A stretch of 64,000 nt of DNA from Cladopsammia gracilis (GCA_022457155.1 JAJGOT010000001.1:2470001-2534000); one strand, 5' to 3'; counted from the stretch's first letter, positions 1 to 13,022 are shown. A program made the numbers and translations. Notes: generated by a model from the letters alone, not told the origin.

Positions 1-1116
1 GAAAACTACTCGTCATATATTTCACAGTTTTAAAGCAAAAACGTGTTTTTTACCCGCTTGGTGCCAAGAATATACATTCTTGGCACAAAATGAGCTATTT
101 TACTGCACTTTTTCCGATATTTTAGAAAGCCAAAAAATATGATGGCAATATGTACCAATATTTGAGAGATTTCACCAACCAAAGCTAGAATATGGCAAGA
201 TTTGCTACTAGTAACACAAATGTTGCCAAAAAAAATCCAAAAAGTAGAAGTTTGGCAAAAAAGGACATAAATTGGGACTTTTTGCCAGAATTTCGCCCTT
301 CAAGAATATCCCCTTTGCTTTTAGAACGTATTCCATATATTATGACCATCCTAAGGTAAGCGTAACTTAGCAGTCTCCTAAGTTTAATGGTCACGGGCAG
401 TTATCGATTAGTAAAAGTAACCCAATCAGAGAGAGTTTATATGGCGCGCTCTCATGAATAATAAGTTATGAAAATTACCTGAATGAATATTTTGTATTGT
501 GTAAATTGCTGCTACAATGACAATACAATAACCTATATTTCGAGTTCATCTCGAATTTAAGAAAGCAAAACTGATAATATTTGACCACAGTTATCTCCTA
601 AGTTTATCTTAAGAGGCTCTTTGGACTTTGGATGCTTTCGTGAATACGGCCCCAGGACTTGTATTCTCGAACAAATGACGGACCGAAGCTTACCAAATTT
701 GGACATTTGTATGACTAGGGGTATGGCATTGGCATGTACACCCAGTCGTACAAAAGATGACAAAACATTCAATTGCAATGATATTCTTTCCGTACCGTCT
801 GGCTGACTTTCAGGTTGCTGTTGCAATGTGGATCTGGAATTAGAAAATAACACTATTAACAAGGATTCAAAACTTGGGGTCTCTCATAAACCGAATGCAA
901 ATATGGCCGTCAGGCAGTTTTTTGTTGGCCAAGTTTTCAGAGAAAATAATGACACCACGTAAACACGTGCTTCTTAAGTGTATCATCTTGCAAAGTTTGG
1001 GTGTTTTTGGTTTAACGGTTGCAAAGTTATGGCTCACTGAAATTTGAAGCATTTGTATGGGAAAAGATATTATATCATAACTAGTCTCGCTTTCATGTTT
1101 TCGGGTGATCTTCTTC
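1..1116 (+). repeat. AT-rich module of unit 1, internally deleted
   Basis: This starts inside the module and runs to the first minisatellite. Compared with the modules at 3,281-4,899 and 5,658-7,267 it lacks about 485 bp near position 578: sequence corresponding to 3,888 is joined directly to sequence corresponding to 4,372. It shares marker variants with the module at 13,244-14,070 (CCCTTCAAGAAT and a longer A-run before ATCCAAAAAG). No coding gene is supported. Confidence 0.85.
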
Positions 1117-2140
1117 ACCCGCCAGAAGACCACCCGCCAGGAGATTACCCGCCAGAAGACCACCCGCCAGGAGACCACCGCCAGAAGACCACCGCCAGAA
1201 GACCACCCGCCAGAAGACCACCCGCCAGGAGACCACCATCCAGAAGACCACCCGCCAGAAGACCACCCGCCAGGAGACCACCCGCCAGAAGACCACCCGC
1301 CAGAAGACCACCTGCCAGGAGACCACCCGCCAGGAGACTACCCGCCAGGAGAACACCCGCCAGGAGACTACCCGCCAGGAGACCACCCGCCAGAAGACTA
1401 CCCGCCAGAAGACTACTTGCCAGGAGACCACCCGCCAGGAGACCACCCGCCAGGAGACTACCCGCCAGGAGACCACCCGTCAGGAGACCACCCGTCAGGA
1501 GACCACCCGCCAGGAGACTACCCGCCAGGAGACCACCCGTCAGGAGACCACCCGCCAGGAGACTACCCGCCAGGAGACCACCCGTCAGGAGACCACCCGT
1601 CAGGAGACTACCCGCCAGGAGACCACCCGTCAGGAGACCACCCGTCAGGAGACCACCCGCCTGGAGACTACCCGCCAGGAGACCACCCGTCAGGAGACCA
1701 CCCGCCAGGAGACTACCCGCCAGGAGACCACCCGCCAGGAGACCACCCGCCAGAAGACTACCCGCCAGAAGACCACCCATCAGAAGACCACCCGCCAGAA
1801 GACCACCCCCCAGAAGACCACCCGCCAGGAGACCACCCGCCAGAAGACCACCCGCCAGAAGACCACCCGCCAGGAGACCACCCGCCAGAAGACCACCCGC
1901 CAGGAGACCACCCGCCAGGAGATCACCCGCCAGAACACCACCCGTCAGGAGACCACCCGCCAGGAGACCACCCGCCAGGAGACCACCCGCCAGGAGACCA
2001 CCCGCCAGGAGACTACCCGCCAGGAGACCACCCGTCAGGAGACCACCCGCCAGGAGACTACCCGCCAGGAGACCACCCGCCAGGAGACCACCCGCCAGAA
2101 GACTACCCGCCGGAAGACTGCCCGCCAGGAGACCACCCGC
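1117..2140 (+). repeat. 15-bp minisatellite block 1
   Basis: About 68 copies of the 15-bp unit CCCGCCAGGAGACCA. Variants are mostly transitions at a few positions: AGGAGA/AGAAGA, GACCA/GACTA and CCGCC/CCGTC. Translated, the frames read as GDHPP-, RRPPA- or ETTRQ-type pentapeptides on + and GGLLA- or WRVVS-type on -. The block ends with a CGGAAGACTG variant shared only with the block at 7,268-8,499. Confidence 0.95.
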
Positions 2141-2191
2141 TATCAATATTTTTCGCTCGCCTTCACTACCTGAGAGCCTGGAACAGGCTAT

Positions 2192-2413
2192 CATTTTACT
2201 CATTGAAGCAATAAACACGCGAAAATTTCTACCGTCATTTTACTCACTGAAGCAAAAAACCTGCGGAAATTTTCCGCTGTCATTTTACTCACTGAAGCAA
2301 AAAACCCGCGAAAATTTCCACCGTCATTTTACTCACTGAAGCAAAAACCTGCGTAAATTTTCCGCTGTCATTTTACTCACTGAAGCAAAAAAACCTCGGA
2401 AATTTCCGCCGTC
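2192..2413 (+). repeat. 44-46 bp tandem repeat, about five copies (unit 1)
   Basis: Five imperfect copies each begin CATTTTACTCACTGAAGC. Each carries a small inverted motif of the GCGGAAATTTTCCGC type. The 50 bp before it, starting TATCAATATTTTTCGCTCGC, links every minisatellite end to this repeat. Confidence 0.9.
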
Positions 2414-2840
2414 AATATATTTCTATAAGTGCAATATGGGTGAAAATTACTGGCCATATATTTCACAGTTCTAAAGCAAAAAAGTGTTTTTTACCCGCTT
2501 TGTGCCAAGAATAAACATTCTTGGCACAAAATGAGCTATTTTACTGCGCTTTTTCCGATATTTTAGAAAGCCAAAAAATATGATGGCAATATGTACCAAT
2601 ATTTGAGAGATTTTACCAACCAAAGCTAGAATATGGCAAGATTTGCTACTAGTAACACAAATGTTGCCAAAAAAATCCAAAAAGTAGAAGTTTGGCAAAA
2701 AAGGACATAAATTGGGACTTTTTGCCAGAATTTCGCCCTTTAAGAATATCCCCTTTGCTTTTAGAACGTATTCCATATATTACGACCATCCTAAGGTAAG
2801 CGTAACTTAGCAGTCTCCTAAGCGTAACTTAGCAGTCTCC
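2414..2840 (+). repeat. Short AT-rich module (unit 2)
   Basis: This carries only the first ~400 bp of the long module. At 2,806-2,840 a duplicated GCGTAACTTAGCAGTCTCC is joined straight to minisatellite sequence, so about 1.2 kb is missing. The same junction is present at 9,165-9,199. Confidence 0.88.
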
Positions 2841-3008
2841 GTCAGGAGACCACCCGCCAGGAGACCACCCGCCAGGAGACTACCCGCCAGGAGACCACCC
2901 GTCAGGAGACCACCCGCCAGGAGACTACCCGCCAGGAGACCACCCGCCAGGAGACCACCCGCCAGAAGACTACCCGCCAGAAGACTGCCCGCCAGGAGAC
3001 CACCCGCT
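2841..3008 (+). repeat. 15-bp minisatellite block 2 (short)
   Basis: About 11 copies of the 15-bp unit, starting GTCAGGAGACC directly after the truncated module. Confidence 0.93.
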
Positions 3009-3058
3009 ATCAATATTTTTCGCTCGCCTTCACTACCTGAGAGCCTGGAACAGGCTAT

Positions 3059-3280
3059 CATTTTACTCATTGAAGCAATAAACACGCGAAAATTTCTACC
3101 GTCATTTTACTCACTGAAGCAAAAAACCTGCGGAAATTTTCCGCTGTCATTTTACTCACTGAAGCAAAAAACCCGCGCAAATTTCCACCGTCATTTTACT
3201 CACTGAAGCAAAAACCTGCGTAAATTTTCCGCTGTCATTTTACTCACTGAAGCAAAAAAACCTCGGAAATTTCCGCCGTC
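3059..3280 (+). repeat. 44-46 bp tandem repeat (unit 2)
   Basis: Five copies, near identical to those at 2,192-2,413. Confidence 0.9.
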
Positions 3281-4899
3281 AATATATTTCTATAAGTGCA
3301 ATATGGGTGAAAATTACTGGTCATATATTTCACAGTTTTAAAGCAAAAAAGTGTTTTTTACCCGCTTTGTGCCAAGAATAAACATTCTTGGCACAAAATG
3401 AGCTATTTTACTGCGCTTTTTCCGATATTTTAGAAAGCCAAAAAATATGATGGCAATATGTACCAATATTAGAGAGATTTTACCAACCAAAGCTAGAATA
3501 TGGCAAGATTTGCTACTAGTAACACAAATGTTGCCAAAAAAATCCAAAAAGTAGAAGTTTGGCAAAAAAGGACATAAATTGGGACTTTTTGCCAGAATTT
3601 CGCCCTTTAAGAATATCCCCTTTGCTTTTAGAACGTATTCCATATATTATGACCATCCTAAGGTAAGCGTAACTTAGCAGTCTCCTAAGTTTAATGGTCA
3701 CGGGCAGTTATCGATTAGTAAAGGTAAACCAATCAGAGAGAGTTTATATGGTGCGCTCTCATGAATAATAAGTTATGAAAATTACCTGAATGAATATTTT
3801 GTATTGTGTAAATTGCTGCTACAATGACAATACAATAACCTATATTTCGAGTTCATCTCGAATTTAAGATAGCAAAACTGATAATATTTTCGTTCATGGT
3901 CAGCAGTGAAAGTAACAAAAAAAATCCATCATCATTTTAATGAGGTCTACTTCAATATTTCTTGCACAAGGACTTATTTTCACGAAAAACGGAAATATAA
4001 CTCTGCAATGAGAAAGAAATGTGGAACCCGTTAATGTCACGAAGGCCTATATGTTACTAACCGTGTTGTTTGACATTACTAGAAAATATTTAATTTTTCT
4101 TAGGAAAGCAATATAAAACTTTAAATTGTTTAACTAATCGGTAACTATTGTGATACACATTAATCACGCTGAAAATCGACGTAAAACTCGTCAACAATCG
4201 AATTTAGCCCCCGTCAAGACATGTTTTAACAAGTTAGGAGGTCAATTTTGACCGTTTTAAGTTAAGAGGTCTTCGTGAATACCAGTTAAGACATGTCTTA
4301 AAAATTTAGGAGGTCCTGAGTTTAGGAGAAAATATAAGACATGTCTTAAATAGGAGGTCTTCGTGAATACCAGTTATCTCCTAAGTTTATCTTAAGAGGC
4401 TCTTTGGACTTTGGATGTTTTCGTGAATACGGCCCCAGGACTTGTATTCTCGAACAAATGACGGACCGAAGCTTACCAAATTTGGACATTTGTATGACTA
4501 GGGGTATGGCATTGGCATGTACACCCAGTCGTACAAAAGATGACAAAACATTCAATTGCAATGATATTCTTTCCGTACCGTCTGGCTGACTTTCATGTTG
4601 CTGTTGCAATGTGGATCTTTAATTAGAAAATAACACTATTAACAAGGATTCAAAACTTGGGGTCTCTCATAAACCGAATGCAAATATGGCCGTCAGGCAG
4701 TTTTTTGTTGGCCAAGTTTTCAGAGAAAATAATGACACCACGTAAACACGTGCTTGTTAAGTGTATCATCTTGCAAAGTTTGGGTGTTTTTGGTTTAACG
4801 GTTGCAAAGTTATGGCTCACTAAAATTTGAAGCATTTGTATGGGAAAAGATATTATATCATAACTAGTCTCGCTTTCATGTTTTCGGGTGATCTTCTTC
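3281..4899 (+). repeat. Long AT-rich module (unit 3)
   Basis: A full-length module of about 1.6 kb. It contains the segment deleted from unit 1 and a cluster of palindromic AAGACATGTCTTAA motifs near 4,213-4,362. Open frames of 60-100 codons recur in every copy on both strands, but they lack recognisable domains, overlap one another and are not predicted as genes. Confidence 0.88.
4213..4362. repeat. Cluster of AAGACATGTCTTAA palindromes with AGGAGGTC spacers
   Basis: Three degenerate copies of the palindrome alternate with TTAGGAGGTC-type phrases. The cluster recurs at about 6,582-6,730, 10,606-10,752 and, with one extra copy, 17,268-17,450. Function unknown; it may be the remains of an older inverted-repeat element inside the module. 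Confidence 0.7.
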
Positions 4900-5384
4900 A
4901 CCCGCCAGAAGACCACCCGCCAGGAGATTACCCGCCAGAAGACCACCCGCCAGGAGACCACCGCCAGAAGACCACCCGCCAGAAGACCACCCGCCAGAAG
5001 ACCACCCGCCAGGAGACCACCCTCCAGAAGACCACCCGCCAGAAGACCACCCGCCAGAAGACCACCCGCCAGGAGACCACCCGCCAGAAGACCACCCGCC
5101 AGAAGACCACCTGCCAGGAGACCACCCGCCAGGAGACCACCCGCCAGGAGACCACCCGCCAGGAGATCACCCGCCAGAAGACCACCCGTCAGGAGACCAC
5201 CCGCCAGGAGACCACCCGCCAGGAGACCACCCGCCAGGAGACCACCCGCCAGGAGACTACCCGCCAGGAGACCACCCGTCAGGAGACCACCCGCCAGGAG
5301 ACTACCCGCCAGGAGACCACCCGCCAGGAGACCACCCGCCAGAAGACTACCCGCCAGAAGACTGCCCGCCAGGAGACCACCCGC
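4900..5384 (+). repeat. 15-bp minisatellite block 3
   Basis: About 32 copies of the 15-bp unit between the long module and the TATCAATATTTTTCGC linker. Confidence 0.93.
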
Positions 5385-5435
5385 TATCAATATTTTTCGC
5401 TCGCCTTCACTACCTGAGAGCCTGGAACAGGCTAT

Positions 5436-5657
5436 CATTTTACTCATTGAAGCAATAAACACGCGAAAATTTCTACCGTCATTTTACTCACTGAAGCAAA
5501 AAACCTGCGGAAATTTTCCGCTGTCATTTTACTCACTGAAGCAAAAAACCCGCGAAAATTTCCACCGTCATTTTACTCACTGAAGCAAAAACCTGCGTAA
5601 ATTTTCCGCTGTCATTTTACTCACTGAAGCAAAAAAACCTCGGAAATTTCCGCCGTC
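5436..5657 (+). repeat. 44-46 bp tandem repeat (unit 3)
   Basis: Five copies, matching the other units. Confidence 0.9.
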
Positions 5658-7267
5658 AATATATTTCTATAAGTGCAATATGGGTGAAAATTACTGGTCA
5701 TATATTTCACAGTTTTAAAGCAAAAAAGTGTTTTTTACCCGCTTTGTGCCAATTCTTGGCACAAAATGAGCTATTTTACTGCGCTTTTTCCGATATTTTA
5801 GAAAGCCAAAAAATATGATGGCAATATGTACCAATATTAGAGAGATTTTACCAACCAAAGCTAGAATATGGCAAGATTTGCTACTAGTAACACAAATGTT
5901 GCCAAAAAAATCCAAAAAGTAGAAGTTTGGCAAAAAAGGACATAAATTGGGACTTTTTGCCAGAATTTCGCCCTTTAAGAATATCCCCTTTGCTTTTAGA
6001 ACGTATTCCATATATTATGACCATCCTAAGGTAAGCGTAACTTAGCAGTCTCCTAAGTTTAATGGTCACGGGCAGTTATCGATTAGTAAAGGTAAACCAA
6101 TCAGAGAGAGTTTATATGGCGCGCCCTCATGAATAATAAGTTATGAAAATTACCTGAATGAATATTTTGTATTGTGTAAATTGCTGCTACAATGACAATA
6201 CAATAACCTATATTTCGAGTTCATCTCGAATTTAAGATAGCAAAACTGATAATATTTTCGTTCATGGTCAGCAGTGAAAGTAACAAAAAAAATCCATCAT
6301 CATTTTAATGAGGTCTACTTCAATATTTCTTGCACAAGGGCTTATTTTCACGAAAAACGGAAATATAACTCTGCAATGAGAAAGAAATGTGGAACCCGTT
6401 AATGTCACGAAGGCCTATATGTTACTAACCGTGTTGTTTGACATTACCAGAAAATATTTAATTTTTCTTAGGAAAGCAATATAAAACTTTAAATTGTTTA
6501 ACTAATCGGTAACTATTGTGATACACATTAATCACGCTGAAAATCGACGTAAAACTCGTCAACAATCGAATTTAGCCCCCGTCAAGACATGTTTTAACAA
6601 GTTAGGAGGTCAATTTTGACCGTTTTAAGTTAAGAGGTCTTCGTGAATACCAGTTAAGACATGTCTTAAAAATTTAGGAGGTCCTGAGTTTAGGAGAAAA
6701 TATAAGACATGTCTTAAATAGGAGGTCTTCGTGAATACCAGTTATCTCCTAAGTTTATCTTAAGAGGCTCTTTGGACTTTGGATGCTTTCGTGAATACGG
6801 CCCCAGGACTTGTATTCTCGAACAAATGACGGACCGAAGCTTACCAAATTTGGACATTTGTATGACTAGGGGTATGGCATTGGCATGTACACCCAGTCGT
6901 ACAAAAGATGACAAAACATTCAATTGCAATGATATTCTTTCCGTACCGTCTGGCTGACTTTCATGTTGCTGTTGCAATGTGGATCTTTAATTAGAAAATA
7001 ACACTATTAACAAGGATTCAAAACTTGGGGTCTCTCATAAACCGAATGCAAATATGGCCGTCAGGCAGTTTTTTGTTGGCCAAGTTTTCAGAGAAAATAA
7101 TGACACCACGTAAACACGTGCTTGTTAAGTGTATCATCTTGCAAAGTTTGGGTGTTTTTGGTTTAACGGTTGCAAAGTTATGGCTCACTAAAATTTGAAG
7201 CATTTGTATGGGAAAAGATATTATATCATAACTAGTCTCGCTTTCATGTTTTCGGGTGATCTTCTTC
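5658..7267 (+). repeat. Long AT-rich module (unit 4)
   Basis: A full-length module nearly identical to 3,281-4,899. It has a private ~10-bp deletion near 5,752, which removes one arm of the AAGAATAAACATTCTT hairpin found in the other copies. Confidence 0.88.
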
Positions 7268-8499
7268 ACCCGCCAGAAGACCACCCGCCAGGAGATTACC
7301 CGCCAGAAGACCACCCGCCAGGAGACCACCGCCAGAAGACCACCGCCAGAAGACCACCCGCCAGGAGACCACCCGCCAGGAGATTACCCGCAAGAAGACC
7401 ACCCGCCTGGAGACCACCGCCAGAAGACCACCGCCAGAAGACCACCCGCCAGAAGACCACCCGCCAGAAGGCAACCCGCCAGGAGACCACCCTCCAGAAG
7501 ACCACCCGCCAGAAGACCACCCGCCAAGAGACCACCCGCCAGAAGACCACCCGCCTGAAGACTACCTGCCAGAAGACCACCCGCCAGGAGACTACCCGCC
7601 AGGAGACCACCCGCCAGAAGACCACCCGCCAGAAGACCACCCGCCAGAAGACCACCCGCCAGGAGACCACCCGCCAGAAGACCACTCGCGAGGAGGCCAC
7701 CCGCCAGGAGACCACCCGCCAGGAGACCACCCGCCAGGAGACCACCCGCCAGGAGAAAACCCGCCAGAAGACCACCCGCCAGGAGACTACCCGCCAGGAG
7801 ACCACCCGCCAGGAGACCACTCGATAGAAGACCACCCGCGAGGAGGCCACCCGCCAGGAGACCACACGCCAGAAGACCACCCGTCAGGAGACCACCCGCA
7901 AGGAGACCACCCGCCAGGAGACTACCCGCCAGGAGACCACCCGCCAGGAGACCACCCGCCAGGATACCACCCGCCAGGAGACCACCCGTCAGGAGACCAC
8001 CCGCCAGGAGACTACCCGACAGGAGACCACCCGCCAGGAGACCACCCGCCAGGAGACCACCCGCCAGGAGACCACCCGCCAGGAGACCACCCGCCAGGAG
8101 ACCACCCGCCAGGAGACCACCCACCAGGAGACCACCCGCCAGAAGACTACCCGCCAGAAGACCACCCGCCAGAAGACCACCCGCCAGGAGACCACCCGCC
8201 AGAAGACCACCCGCCAGAAGACCACCCGCCAGGAGACCACCCGCCAGAAGACCACCCGCCAGGAGACCACCCGCCAGGAGATCACCCGCCAGAACACCAC
8301 CCGTCAGGAGACCACCCGCCAGGAGACCACCCGCCAGGAGACCACCCGCCAGGAGACCACCCGCCAGGAGACTACCCGCCAGGAGACCACCCGTCAGGAG
8401 ACCACCCGCCAGGAGACTACCCGCCAGGAGACCATCCGCCAGGAGACCACGCGCCAGAAGACTACCCGCCGGAAGACTGCCCGCCAGGAGACCACCCGC
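7268..8499 (+). repeat. 15-bp minisatellite block 4
   Basis: About 82 copies of the 15-bp unit. It has scattered variants such as GCGAGGAGGCC and GATAGAAGACC, and a CGGAAGACTG terminus shared with block 1. Confidence 0.93.
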
Positions 8500-8550
8500 T
8501 ATCAATATTTTTCGCTCGCCTTCACTACCTGAGAGCCTGGAACAGGCTAT

Positions 8551-8772
8551 CATTTTACTCATTGAAGCAATAAACACGCGAAAATTTCTACCGTCATTTT
8601 ACTCACTGAAGCAAAAAACCTGCGGAAATTTTCCGCTGTCATTTTACTCACTGAAGCAAAAAACCCGCGCAAATTTCCACAGTCATTTTACTCACTGAAG
8701 CAAAAACCTGCGTAAATTTTCCGCTGTCATTTTACTCACTGAAGCAAAAAAACCTCGGAAATTTCCGCCGTC
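8551..8772 (+). repeat. 44-46 bp tandem repeat (unit 4)
   Basis: Five copies, as in the other units. Confidence 0.9.
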
Positions 8773-9199
8773 AATATATTTCTATAAGTGTAATATGGGT
8801 GAAAATTACTGGTCATATATTTCACAGTTCTAAAGCAAAAAAGTGTTTTCTACCCGCTTTGTGCCAAGAATAAACATTCTTGGCACAAAATGAGCTATTT
8901 TACTGCGCTTTTTCCGATATTTTAGAAAGCCAAAAAATATGATGGCAATATGTACCAATATTTGAGAGATTTTACCAACCAAAGCTAGAATATGGCAAGA
9001 TTTGCTACTAGTAACACAAATGTTGCCAAAAAAATCCAAAAAGTAGAAGTTTGGCAAAAAAGGACATAAATTGGGACTTTTTGCCAGAATTTCGCCCTTT
9101 AAGAATATCCCCTTTGCTTTTAGAACGTATTCCATATATTACGACCATCCTAAGGTAAGCGTAACTTAGCAGTCTCCTAAGCGTAACTTAGCAGTCTCC
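8773..9199 (+). repeat. Short AT-rich module (unit 5)
   Basis: Same truncated form and same internal junction as 2,414-2,840. Confidence 0.88.
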
Positions 9200-9396
9200 G
9201 TCAGGAGACCACCCGCCAGGAGACCACCCGCCAGGAGACCACCCGCCAGGAGACCACCCGCCAGGAGACTACCCGCCAGGAGACCACCCGTCAGGAGACC
9301 ACCCGCCAGGAGACTACCCGCCAGGAGACCACCCGCCAGGAGACCACCCGCCAGAAGACTACCCGCCAGAAGACTGCCCGCCAGGAGACCACCCGC
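9200..9396 (+). repeat. 15-bp minisatellite block 5 (short)
   Basis: About 13 copies. It differs from block 2 by two extra units. Confidence 0.93.
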
Positions 9397-9447
9397 TATC
9401 AATATTTTTCGCTCGCCTTCACTACCTGAGAGCCTGGAACAGGCTAT

Positions 9448-9669
9448 CAATTTACTCATTGAAGCAATAAACACGCGAAAATTTCTACCGTCATTTTACT
9501 CACTGAAGCAAAAAACCTGCGGAAATTTTCCGCTGTCATTTTACTCACTGAAGCAAAAAACCCGCGCAAATTTCCACCGTCATTTTACTCACTGAAGCAA
9601 AAACCTGCGTAAATTTTCCGCTGTCATTTTACTCACTGAAGCAAAAAAACCTCGGAAATTTCCGCCGTC
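9448..9669 (+). repeat. 44-46 bp tandem repeat (unit 5)
   Basis: Five copies, as in the other units. Confidence 0.9.
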
Positions 9670-11290
9670 AATATATTTCTATAAGTGCAATATGGGTGAA
9701 AATTACTGGTCATATATTTCACAGTTTTAAAGCAAAAAAGTGTTTTTTACCCGCTTTGTGCCAAGAATAAACATTCTTGGCACAAAATGAGCTATTTTAC
9801 TGCGCTTTTCTCGATATTTTAGAAAGCCAAAAAATATGATGGCAATATGTACCAATATTTGAGAGATTTTACCAACCAAAGCTAGAATATGGCAAGATTT
9901 GCTACTAGTAACACAAATGTTGCCAAAAAAATCCAAAAAGTAGAAGTTTGGCAAAAAAGGACATAAATTGGGACTTTTTGCCAGAATTTCGCCTTTTAAG
10001 AATATCCCCTTTTGCTTTTAGAACGTATTCCATATATTATGACCATCCTAAGGTAAGCGTAACTTAGCAGTCTCCTAAGTTTAATGGTCACGGGCAGTTA
10101 TCGATTAGTAAAGGTAAACCAATCAGAGAGAGTTTATATGGCGCGCTCTCATGAATAATAAGTTATGAAAATTACCTGAATGAATATTTTGTATTGTGTA
10201 AATTGCTGCTACAATGACAATACAATAACCTATATTTCGAGTTCATCTCGAATTTAAGATAGCAAAACTGATAATATTTTCGTTCATGGTCAGCAGTGAA
10301 AGTAACAAAAAAAATCCATCATCATTTTAATGAGGTCTACTTCAATATTTCTTGCACAAGGGCTTATTTTCACGAAAAACGGAAATATAACTCTGCAATG
10401 AGAAAGAAATGTGGAACCCGTTAATGTCACGAAGGCCTATATGTTACTAACCGTGTTGTTTGACATTACTAGAAAATATTTAATTTTTCTTAGGAAAGCA
10501 ATATAAAACTTTAAATTGTTTAACTAATCGGTAACTATTGTGATACACAATAATCACGCTGAAAATCGACGTAAAACTCGTCAACAATCGAATTTAGCCC
10601 CCGTCAAGACATGTTTTAACAAGTTAGGAGGTCAATTTTGACCGTTTTAAGTTAAGAGGTCTTCGTGAATACCAGTTAAGACATGTCTTAAAAATTTAGG
10701 AGGTCCTGAGTTTAGGAGAAAATATAAGACATGTCTTAAATAGGAGGTCTTCGTGAATACCAGTTATCTCCTAAGTTTATCTTAAGAGGCTCTTTGGACT
10801 TTGGATGCTTTCGTGAATACGGCCCCAGGACTTGTATTCTCGAACAAATGACGGACCGAAGCTTACCAAATTTGGACATTTGTATGACTAGGGGTATGGC
10901 ATTGGCATGTACACCCAGTCGTACAAAAGATGACAAAACATTCAATTGCAATGATATTCTTTCCGTACCGTCTGGCTGACTTTCATGTTGCTGTTGCAAT
11001 GTGGATCTTTAATTAGAAAATAACACTATTAACAAGGATTCAAAACTTGGGGTCTCTCATAAACCGAATGCAAATATGGCCGTCAGGCAGTTTTTTGTTG
11101 GCCAAGTTTTCAGAGAAAATAATGACACCACGTAAACACGTGCTTGTTAAGTGTATCATCTTGCAAAGTTTGGGTGTTTTTAGTTTAACGGTTGCAAAGT
11201 TATGGCTCACTAAAATTTGAAGCATTTGTATGGGAAAAGATATTATATCATAACTAGTCTCGCTTTCATGTTTTCGGGTGATCTTCTTCA
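9670..11290 (+). repeat. Long AT-rich module (unit 6)
   Basis: A full-length module close to units 3 and 4. Private variants include CCTTTTAAGAAT and an extra T in CCCCTTTTGC. Confidence 0.88.
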
Positions 11291-12971
11291 CCCGCCAGAA
11301 GACCACCCGCCAGGAGATTACCCGCCAGAAGACCACCCGCCAGGAGACCACCGCCAGAAGACCACCGCCAGAAGACCACCCGCCAGGAGATTACCCGCAA
11401 GAAGACCACCCGCCTGGAGACCACCGCCAGAAGACCACCGCCAGAAGACCACCCGCCAGAAGACCACCCGCCAGAAGGCAACCCGCCAGGAGACCACCCT
11501 CCAGAAGACCACCCGCCAGAAGACCACCCGCCAGAAGACCACCCGCCAGAAGACCACCCGCCAGGAGACCACCCGCCAGAAGACCACCCGCCTGAAGACT
11601 ACCCGCCAGAAGACCACCCGCCAGGAGACTACCCGCCAGGAGACCACCCGCCAGAAGACCACCCGCCAGAAGACCACCCGCCAGAAGACCACCCGCCAGG
11701 AGACCACCCGCCAGAAGACCACTCGCGAGGAGGCCACCCGCCAGGAGACCACCCGCCAGGAGACCACCCGCCAGGAGAATACCCGCCAGAAGACCACCCG
11801 CCAGGAGACCACCCGTCAGAAGACCACCCGTCAGGAGACCACCCGCCAGGAGACTACCCGCCAGTTTACCACCCGCCAGGAGACCACCCGCCAGGAGACT
11901 ACCCGCCAGGAGACCACCCGCCAGGAGACCACCCGATAGAAGACCACCCGCGAGGAGGCCACCCGCCAGGAGACCACCCGCCAGAAGACCACCCGTCAGG
12001 AGACCACCCGCCAGGAGACCACCCGCCAGGAGACTACCCGCCAGGAGACCACCCGCCAGAAGACCACCCGCCAGAAGACCACCCGCCAGAAGACCACCCG
12101 CCAGAAGACCACCCGCCAGGAGACCACCCGCCAGAAGACCACTCGCGAGGAGGCCACCCGCCAGGAGACCACCCGCCAGGAGACCACCCGCCAGGAGAAT
12201 ACCCGCCAGAAGACCACCCGCCAGGAGACCACCCGCCAGGAGACCACCCGCCAGAAGACCACCCGTCAGGAGACCACCCGCCAGGAGACTACCCGCCAGT
12301 TTACCACCCGCCAGGAGATTACCCGCCAGGAGACTACCCGCCAGGAGACCACCCGCCAGGAGACCACCCGATAGAAGACCACCCGCGAGGAGGCCACCCG
12401 CCAGGAGACCACCCGCCAGAAGACCACCCGTCAGGAGACCACCCGCCAGGAGACCACCCGCCAGGAGACTACCCGCCAGGAGACCACCCGCCAGGAGACC
12501 ACCCGCCAGGAGACCACCCGCCAGGAGACCACCCGTCAGGAGACCACCCGCCAGTAGACTACCCGACAGGAGACCACCCGCCAGGAGACCACCCGCCAGG
12601 AGACTACCCGCCAGGTGACCACCCACCAGGAGACCACCCGCCAGAAGACTACCCGCCAGAAGACCACCCGCCAGGAGACCACCCACCAGAAGACCACCCG
12701 CCAGAAGACCACCCGCCAGGAGACCACCCGCCAGGAGACCACCCGCCAGAAGACCACCCGCCAGAAGACCACCCGCGAGGAGACCACCCGCCAGGAGACC
12801 ACCCGCCAGGAGACTACCCGCCAGGAGACCACCCGCGAGGAGACCACCCGCCAGAAGACCACCCGCCAGGAGACTACCCGACAGGAGACCACCCGCCAGG
12901 AGACTACCCGCCAGAAGACTACCCGCCAGAAGACTACCCGCCAGAAGACTGCCCGCCAGGAGACCACCCGC
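11291..12971 (+). repeat. 15-bp minisatellite block 6 (longest)
   Basis: About 112 copies. A roughly 0.4-0.5 kb segment carrying the rare variants GCCAGTTTACC, CGATAGAAG and GCGAGGAGG occurs at least twice (near 11,700-11,960 and 12,120-12,400). This indicates expansion by duplication of many-unit blocks. Confidence 0.93.
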
Positions 12972-13022
12972 TATCAATATTTTTCGCTCTCCTCCACTAT
13001 CTGAGAGCCTGGAACAGGCTAT

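Noticed and set aside
557..862. Recurring 60-100 codon frames in the AT-rich modules (for example a 61-codon plus-strand frame and overlapping minus frames)
   Set aside because: They are conserved only because the whole module is duplicated; they overlap on opposite strands and resemble no known protein.
1044..2339. Long proline/arginine-rich or HPP-rich open frames over the minisatellite blocks, on both strands
   Set aside because: All six frames are open because of the 15-bp stop-free period; no domain, start context or splice logic favours any one frame.
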